Shown: positions 59,018 to 64,000 of the stretch, piece after piece
Numbering within the stretch: the stretch's first letter is position 1
Layout of the letters: every line of letters starts with the position of its first letter
NCBI RefSeq assembly: GCF_001426685.1
Contig: NZ_LMFB01000019.1
Coordinates: 165,005 to 229,004, forward strand
Direction of reading: 5' to 3'
DNA length: 64,000 nucleotides
DNA from: Rhizobium sp. Root483D2
Lineage (GTDB): Bacteria; Pseudomonadota; Alphaproteobacteria; Rhizobiales; Rhizobiaceae
Program-made: the position numbers and the translations under genes
The notes under the pieces: model-generated
Database searches by the model: none
Told to the model about the DNA's origin: nothing
Seen by the model: only the letters and a program-made list of their open reading frames with translations

Positions 59018-60550
59018 ATGAGTTCGCAGACCAGCGGCGCCAGTGAAGGCGCGGTCGTGCTATCTGCACGGCGCATCAGCAAGTCGTTCAACGGCGTGCA
59101 GGTCCTGTTCAGCGTCGATTTCGATCTGCGTGCCGGCGAAATTCATGCCCTGATGGGGGAGAATGGGGCTGGCAAGTCCACGCTCGTCAAGATCCTTTCC
59201 GGTTTCGAGCAGCCGACATCCGGCGAAATCATTCTCGATGGACAGCCGGTCAAGCTGCCGCCGAACGGCGCGGCTGAAGCGCTTGGCATCGTCATCATTC
59301 ACCAGGAATTCAATCTTGCAGAGCATTTGACCGTCACCGAGAGCCTGTTTCTTGGCCGCGAAGTCACGCGTTTCGGCGTGCTCGACCGCAAGTTCATGCG
59401 GGCTGAAACGCGGCGTGTTCTCGATCTGCTCGGGTCGCATGTGGACGAAAACGCGATGATCAGTTCGCTGTCGATCGCCGACAAGCAGATGGTCGAGATC
59501 GCCAAGGCAATCAGCCGAGATGCCCGTGTCGTCTTCATGGACGAGCCGACTGCAGTTCTGTCCCGCGATGAAACCAATTTCCTGTTCAAGCAGGTGCGCA
59601 AGCTGCGTGACCAGGGCACGAGCTTTGTCTTCGTGTCGCACAAGCTCGACGAGGTCATGGAGCTGACCGACCGCGTGACGGTGCTGCGTGACGGCCAATG
59701 GATCAAGACCTCGCCGACATCGATCCTCGATGGCGAATCGATTGCCCAGCTGATGGTCGGTCGCGAGCTTTCCAAGCTCTATCCGGCCAAGCGCGAACCC
59801 AATGTCGATGAGGAGGTCGTGCTGAGCGTCGATGCGCTCTCGACCGGTTATGTGAAGGACGCGACTTTCGAGGTTCGCAAGGGCGAAATCCTCGGCTTTT
59901 CCGGAATGATCGGCTCAGGCCGCACGGAGCTGATGGAGGCGATTGCGGGTTTGAGGTCGCGCGCGTCGGGAGAGGTGATCATTCGCGGCGAGACGGTTCC
60001 GTCAGGCGATGTGCATGCCGCCAACCGGCGCGGTCTTGCCTATATGACCAAGGACCGCAAGTCGAAGGGTCTGTTGCTCAATTCGCGGATGACTGCCAAT
60101 CTGACGCTGCAGTCGCTCGAAAACCACGGCAAGCTCGGATATCTCAGCCCCGCCAGCGAGGCGCAGGCGCTGGAGCGTGCGCGCCGCCGCTTCGATATCA
60201 GGGTGCGTGACGGCAATGTCGTGGCCGGGCGCATGTCGGGCGGCAACCAGCAGAAGCTGCTGCTCGCCAAGGTGATGGAAACCGAGCCCGAGATCATCAT
60301 CATCGATGAGCCCACCCGCGGCATCGATGTCGGCACCAAGCAGCAGATCTATCATTTCATCTCGGCGCTGGCGCGCGACGGACGCTCGATCATCGTCGTC
60401 TCCTCGGAAATGCCCGAGGTCATCGGCCTTTGCACCCGCGTTGCGGTGATGCGCGAAGGGCGGATCGTCGGCATGCTGGAAGGCGATGAAATCTCCGAGC
60501 AGGAGATCATGCGCTATGCGGCCGGATTGAAGAAAAAGGCCGCAGCCTGA
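59018..60550 (+). CDS. Sugar ABC transporter ATP-binding protein (RbsA/XylG type)
   Basis: A 510-residue tandem ATPase of the ribose/xylose class. The first cassette has Walker A GENGAGKST and Walker B VVFMDEPTAVLS, with a degenerate signature (LSIADKQMVEIAKA). The second has a degenerate Walker A (GMIGSGRTEL), a good signature MSGGNQQK and Walker B IIIIDEPTRGID. This crossed pattern is normal for the family. It follows the twin operator and leads an operon with permease and binding protein. The sugar is not known. Confidence 0.94.
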   Translation: MSSQTSGASEGAVVLSARRISKSFNGVQVLFSVDFDLRAGEIHALMGENGAGKSTLVKILSGFEQPTSGEIILDGQPVKLPPNGAAEALGIVIIHQEFNLAEHLTVTESLFLGREVTRFGVLDRKFMRAETRRVLDLLGSHVDENAMISSLSIADKQMVEIAKAISRDARVVFMDEPTAVLSRDETNFLFKQVRKLRDQGTSFVFVSHKLDEVMELTDRVTVLRDGQWIKTSPTSILDGESIAQLMVGRELSKLYPAKREPNVDEEVVLSVDALSTGYVKDATFEVRKGEILGFSGMIGSGRTELMEAIAGLRSRASGEVIIRGETVPSGDVHAANRRGLAYMTKDRKSKGLLLNSRMTANLTLQSLENHGKLGYLSPASEAQALERARRRFDIRVRDGNVVAGRMSGGNQQKLLLAKVMETEPEIIIIDEPTRGIDVGTKQQIYHFISALARDGRSIIVVSSEMPEVIGLCTRVAVMREGRIVGMLEGDEISEQEIMRYAAGLKKKAAA

Positions 60551-60613
60551 ACTTTGATGCGCAAGCGGCGCACTGAAATATAAACCCCAGGGATAATGGG
60601 ACGGGAGGTTGGA

Positions 60614-61624
60614 GTGGACACGAGCGTGAATGAGGAAACCCGGGACGTGCGGCGCCGGAACTGGCGGGATATTGACCTTCGGGCCGTCGCACCCTTTGCC
60701 GCCTTGATATTGCTTCTCATCCTCGGCGCGCTCGTCAATCCGAATTTCATCGGGTTGAACAACCTCGCCAATGTCGCGACCCGCAGCGCCTTCATCGCCA
60801 TCATCGCGATCGGCGCTACTTTCGTCATTTCGTCTGGCGATCTTGATCTGTCGGTCGGGGCCATGGTCGCCTTCGTCGCCAGCCTGATGATCCTGTTCAT
60901 GAATTCCGGCGTTATCGCCGACCCGGCCCTGATGCTGACGGCAGCCGTGCTCTTTGCCGTCGTTGCCGGATCGCTTTGCGGCCTTGCCAATGGGCTGATC
61001 ACCACGGTCGGCCGCATCGAGCCGTTTATCGCGACGCTCGGCACGATGGGTATCTATCGCGGCCTCACCACCTGGCTGTCGCAGGGCGGGGCGATCACGC
61101 TGAAGGATCCGGCGCTGCAGGAGATCTACCGTCCGGCCTATTTCGGCTCCATTCTGGGTGTGCCGGTGCCGATCGCGGTGATCTTGGCGGTGACCTGTGT
61201 TGCGGCGTTCATTCTTTACCGCACCCGCTACGGCCGCCATGTAGTTGCCGTCGGCTCGAACGCCGATGTGGCCCGCTATTCCGGCATTCCGGTCAACCGG
61301 GTTCGCACCATCGCCTTCGTTATCCAGGGGCTTTGCGTGGCGATTGCGGTCCTGCTCTATGTGCCGCGCCTCGGCTCGACCTCGGCCACGACAGGCATTC
61401 TGTGGGAACTCCAGGCCATCACGGCCGTCGTCGTCGGCGGTACCGCGCTGAAAGGTGGCGCCGGCCGGGTCTGGGGCACGATCTGCGGCGCCTTTATCCT
61501 GGAACTGGTCGGCAATATCATGCTGCTGTCCAATTTCATCAGCGAATATCTGATCGGCGCCATCCAGGGCACGATCATCATTGTTGCGATGCTCGTCCAG
61601 CGCTCGCTGGTTCGGAAATCGTAA
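60614..61624 (+). CDS. Sugar ABC transporter permease (RbsC/XylH type)
   Basis: The 336-residue permease has about eight to ten membrane segments and the family core GATFVISSGDLDLSVGAMVAF, GLITTVGRIEPFIATLGTMGIYRGL and VVGGTALKGGAGRVWGTICGA. GTG 60614 was chosen because GGAGG lies 5 bases upstream; ATG 60596 in frame has its AGGGA only 2 bases away. It is the single permease type, forming a homodimer. It is placed between the ATPase and binding protein genes, as usual for RbsABC-like operons. Confidence 0.93.
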   Translation: MDTSVNEETRDVRRRNWRDIDLRAVAPFAALILLLILGALVNPNFIGLNNLANVATRSAFIAIIAIGATFVISSGDLDLSVGAMVAFVASLMILFMNSGVIADPALMLTAAVLFAVVAGSLCGLANGLITTVGRIEPFIATLGTMGIYRGLTTWLSQGGAITLKDPALQEIYRPAYFGSILGVPVPIAVILAVTCVAAFILYRTRYGRHVVAVGSNADVARYSGIPVNRVRTIAFVIQGLCVAIAVLLYVPRLGSTSATTGILWELQAITAVVVGGTALKGGAGRVWGTICGAFILELVGNIMLLSNFISEYLIGAIQGTIIIVAMLVQRSLVRKS

Positions 61625-61692
61625 ACTGCCGGGTTCAGGGGGTCGCCCGGTCTCAAAGACTGCAAGACCCGCATCACTAGGGAGAGAGAAAC

Positions 61693-62646
61693 ATGCGTAA
61701 GGGATTATTGGGCGCTGCAGCCGTCGCCATGATGGCGCTGACCGGCGTGGCCCATGCACAGGAAGAAAAGAAGGTCACGATCGGCGTTTCGATCCCGGCC
61801 GCCGACCATGGCTGGACCTCGGGCGTGGTGTTTCATGCCGAGCGTGTCGCCAAGCTTCTGATGGCAAGCCATCCGGGCCTCAACGTCATCGTCAAGACCT
61901 CGCCGGATCCGGCAAGCCAAGCCAATGCCGTTCAGGACCTTGAAACCCAGGGTATCGACGCGCTGGTGATCCTGCCGTCCGATCCGGATCCGCTCGTCAA
62001 CGCCATCAAGGAAGTCAAGAGCAAGGGCACGTTCGTCGCCATCGTCGATCGCGCACCGTCGGTCAACGACAACACCGTGCGCGACCTCTATGTGGCCGGC
62101 AACAATCCGGCGCTTGGCCAGACGGCCGGCGAATATATCAAGGCAACGACGCCGGACGCTGAAGTCGTCATCATCCGCGGCCTGCCGATCCCGATCGACC
62201 AGCAGCGCCAGGACGGCTTCGACAAGGGCATCGAAGGCTCCAATGTCAAGGTTCTCGACCGCCAGTTCGGCAACTGGAACCGCGACGATGCCTTCAAGGT
62301 CATGCAGGACTACCTGACAAAGTACCCGAAGATCGACGTTGTATGGTGCCAGGACGATGACATGGCTGTCGGCGTACTGCAGGCCATCGATCAGGCCAAG
62401 CGCACCGACATCCAGTATGTCGTGGCCGGTGCCGGTTCCAAGGACATGATCAAGAAGGTCATGGACGGCGACAAGATGATCCCGGTCGATGTGCTCTATC
62501 CGCCGGCAATGGTTGGTACCGCACTCGAAATGACCGTTGCGAATTTCTACGGTCAGGTTCCGGTTCGCGGCGTCTACACGATCGATGCGACGCTCGTGAC
62601 AAAGGACAATGCCAAGGACTTCTACTTCCCCGATTCACCATTCTAA
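61693..62646 (+). CDS. Periplasmic sugar-binding protein of the ABC transporter
   Basis: A 317-residue ribose-class (type I) binding protein. A signal peptide of 22 residues ends AHA-QEE. The mature part has VTIGVSIPAADHGWTSGVVFHAERVAKLL, ALVILPSDPDPLVNAIKEVKSKGTFVAIVDRAP and VVWCQDDDMAVGVLQAID. The Asp and Trp/Arg residues in these segments line the sugar cleft. The sequence is not a clear XylF, RbsB or inositol-binding protein, so the substrate is open. It is followed by a strong terminator and then an isomerase gene with its own promoter. Confidence 0.93.
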   Translation: MRKGLLGAAAVAMMALTGVAHAQEEKKVTIGVSIPAADHGWTSGVVFHAERVAKLLMASHPGLNVIVKTSPDPASQANAVQDLETQGIDALVILPSDPDPLVNAIKEVKSKGTFVAIVDRAPSVNDNTVRDLYVAGNNPALGQTAGEYIKATTPDAEVVIIRGLPIPIDQQRQDGFDKGIEGSNVKVLDRQFGNWNRDDAFKVMQDYLTKYPKIDVVWCQDDDMAVGVLQAIDQAKRTDIQYVVAGAGSKDMIKKVMDGDKMIPVDVLYPPAMVGTALEMTVANFYGQVPVRGVYTIDATLVTKDNAKDFYFPDSPF

Positions 62647-62664
62647 TCGGTTCTGCAAGCTGCC

Positions 62665-62695
62665 GGGCGCCCGCGAAAACGGGCGCCCATTTTTA
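62665..62695 (+). terminator. Rho-independent terminator of the sugar ABC operon
   Basis: GGGCGCCCG (62665-62673) and CGGGCGCCC (62680-62688) form a 9-pair perfect stem with a CGAAAA loop, followed by ATTTTTAT. It lies 19 bases after the binding protein stop. Confidence 0.92.
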
Positions 62696-62867
62696 TGGGA
62701 TCAGGCCGCGCAATTCTTTGGTTTCAGGTCTGTGGTTTCAGTTTTGCGGCACGTACCTCTTGCCGCCATGCGGCGTCCGTGATTAGGTTCCGGCGCACTG
62801 GAATTGCGGCTGTCCCACCAGCTGGCCGTTATCGGCAAGAGGCGTCTTGCCCTCGATGAACGGCGTG

Positions 62868-62917
62868 TTGACACACTTCGAAAACGTTTACGGTCGATAA
62901 TCAGGGAGGAATCTGAC
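62868..62917 (+). promoter_or_regulatory. Promoter and LacI-type operator of the isomerase gene
   Basis: TTGACA (62868-62873) is a perfect -35 word. AAAACGTTTA (62881-62890) is a near palindrome with the central CG of LacI-family sites, and GATAAT (62896-62901) could be a -10, although the 22-base spacing to TTGACA is too long for a standard pair. GGGAGGA lies just before the ATG at 62918. Confidence 0.5.
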
Positions 62918-63970
62918 ATGAAGACCATCAAGGGCCCCGCGCTCTTCCTCGGACAATTCGCCGGCGATGCCGCTCCCTTCAATTCATGGGATTCGATCAC
63001 CAAATGGGCTGCCGATTGCGGCTATATCGGCGTGCAGGTTCCGACCTGGGCGAGCCAGCTGATCGACCTGAAAAAGGCAGCCACCTCCAAAGATTATTGC
63101 GACGAATTTGCCGGCAAGGCGCGCGAGAACGGCATCGAAGTGACCGAGCTTTCGACCCATCTTCAGGGTCAGCTGGTTGCGGTCAATCCGGTCTATGACG
63201 AAGCCTTCGATGGTTTTGCCGCACCCGAAGTGCGCGGCAATCCGAAGGCGCGGCAGGAATGGGCGGTCGAGCAGGTCAAGCTGGCGCTGACGGCGTCGAA
63301 GCATCTCGGCATCAAGGCGCATGCGACCTTTTCCGGCGCGCTGGCCTGGCCGTTCATGTATCCATGGCCGCAGCGTCCGGCCGGGCTGGTGGAAACCGCT
63401 TTTGACGAACTGGCCCGCCGCTGGAAACCGATCCTCGACCATGCCGAAGATTGCGGCGTCGATATCGCCTATGAGATCCATCCTGGCGAAGACCTGCATG
63501 ATGGCGTCACCTTCGAGATGTTCCTCGAGCGTGTCGGCAACCATCCGCGCGCCAACATGCTCTACGATCCCTCGCACTACATTCTTCAGTGCTTGGATTA
63601 CCTCGACAATATCGACATCTATCACGAGCGCATCAAGATGTTCCACGTCAAGGATGCCGAGTTCAATCCGACCGGGCGCCAGGGCGTCTATGGCGGTTAT
63701 CAGGGCTGGGTCAACCGGGCCGGGCGCTTCCGCTCGCCGGGCGATGGTCAGGTCGATTTCGGCGCGGTGTTCTCGAAACTGACGGCGAATGATTTCGACG
63801 GCTGGGCCGTGGTCGAATGGGAATGCGCGCTGAAACATCCGGAAGACGGCGCGCGCGAAGGTGCGGAATTCGTCAAGCACCACATCATCCGCGTCACCGA
63901 AAAAGCCTTCGACGATTTCGCCGACAGCGGCACGGACGATGCGGCGAACCGGCGGATGCTGGGGCTTTGA
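62918..63970 (+). CDS. Xylose-isomerase-like TIM barrel sugar (phosphate) isomerase/epimerase
   Basis: A 350-residue AP-endonuclease-2-type TIM barrel. It begins MKTIKGPALFLGQFAGDAAPFNSWDSITKWAADCGYIGVQ. The metal ligands of the family appear in DIAYEIHPGEDLHDG, NMLYDPSHYILQ, IKMFHVKDAEF and WAVVEWECALKHPE (Glu, Asp/His, His and Glu in order). Members isomerise or epimerise keto sugars, inositol intermediates or 3-keto glycosides; the exact reaction cannot be told. ATG 62918 has GGGAGGA 7-13 bases upstream. It follows the sugar ABC operon with its own promoter; a Gfo/Idh-type dehydrogenase would be expected beyond the window. Confidence 0.9.
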   Translation: MKTIKGPALFLGQFAGDAAPFNSWDSITKWAADCGYIGVQVPTWASQLIDLKKAATSKDYCDEFAGKARENGIEVTELSTHLQGQLVAVNPVYDEAFDGFAAPEVRGNPKARQEWAVEQVKLALTASKHLGIKAHATFSGALAWPFMYPWPQRPAGLVETAFDELARRWKPILDHAEDCGVDIAYEIHPGEDLHDGVTFEMFLERVGNHPRANMLYDPSHYILQCLDYLDNIDIYHERIKMFHVKDAEFNPTGRQGVYGGYQGWVNRAGRFRSPGDGQVDFGAVFSKLTANDFDGWAVVEWECALKHPEDGAREGAEFVKHHIIRVTEKAFDDFADSGTDDAANRRMLGL

Positions 63971-63976
63971 TTTTCT

Positions 63977-63999
63977 ACCCTCCCCTTGAGGGGGAGGGT
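63977..63999. repeat. Palindromic repeat at the window edge
   Basis: ACCCTCCCC (63977-63985) and GGGGAGGGT (63991-63999) form a 9-pair inverted repeat with a 5-base loop directly after the isomerase gene. It could be a terminator stem or the start of a longer rhizobial intergenic repeat cut by the window edge. Confidence 0.6.
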
Positions 64000-64000
64000 C

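Overview
The window reads as chromosome-like DNA of an alphaproteobacterium, most likely a Rhizobiaceae member (Rhizobium/Agrobacterium/Sinorhizobium type). The basis is high-GC coding throughout, a glx/sox/glnT/purU cluster, the aerobic late-cobalt cob genes, a fused phaAB antiporter operon, a gltX-lysS pair, and a long Rhizobiales-type intergenic palindrome. No tRNA, rRNA, CRISPR array, prophage or insertion sequence was seen.

Layout. 1-7942: an N-methylglutamate (methylamine/C1) module: the 5' part of a sarcosine-oxidase-like beta gene, divergent from glxA, a XRE-cupin regulator, glxBCD (N-methylglutamate synthase-like), a glnT/gmaS-type amide synthetase and purU. 8026-8749: a small AT-rich segment carrying yccF and bounded by a 27-bp direct repeat copied from the 3' end of the next gene. 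8725-13402: an FAD oxidoreductase, a short modE, and modABC with two candidate ModE boxes. 13505-18324: ung, an EamA exporter and an orphan type I secretion pair. 18680-25856: cobF-G-H-I-J, cobK (opposite strand), cobL, cobM. 25864-31902: the pha (Mrp/Mnh) cation/proton antiporter operon, followed by a divergent OmpR/EnvZ-type pair to 34282.

34283-41845: a NodT-family outer membrane factor, a DUF3008 small protein, an ATP-dependent DNA ligase with its MBL exonuclease, a nucleoside hydrolase, an anchored protein of unknown function and a DUF1328 small membrane protein that is easily missed. 41958-46520: lysS, a 131-bp palindromic repeat, gltX, an SRPBCC gene remnant and terC. 46736-51751: a tetR/emrAB multidrug efflux locus with a symmetric operator region, then a metallophosphoesterase. 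51857-55836: a LacI-type regulator with a tandem-repeat tail, xylB and xylA. 56243-57757: a globin-coupled chemoreceptor. 57820-64000: a LacI regulator divergent from a ribose-type sugar ABC transporter, then a TIM-barrel sugar isomerase/epimerase.

How it works together. The first 8 kb would turn methylamine into N-methylglutamate and pass the C1 unit through tetrahydrofolate to formate, releasing nitrogen. The mod genes supply molybdate. The cob genes build hydrogenobyrinate, the ring precursor of B12. The right end is a sugar uptake and catabolism zone for xylose and a second, unidentified sugar or polyol. No wholly new system was found. The best leads are the repeat-flanked yccF segment, the paired half-perfect ModE boxes upstream of modA together with a ModE lacking molybdate-binding domains, the cobK/cobL start codons sharing one CCATGG, the repeat-tailed LacI protein, and the uncharacterised sugar locus at the right end. 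All coordinates, motifs and repeats were read by eye; family names rest on recognised motifs and gene order, not on database searches.
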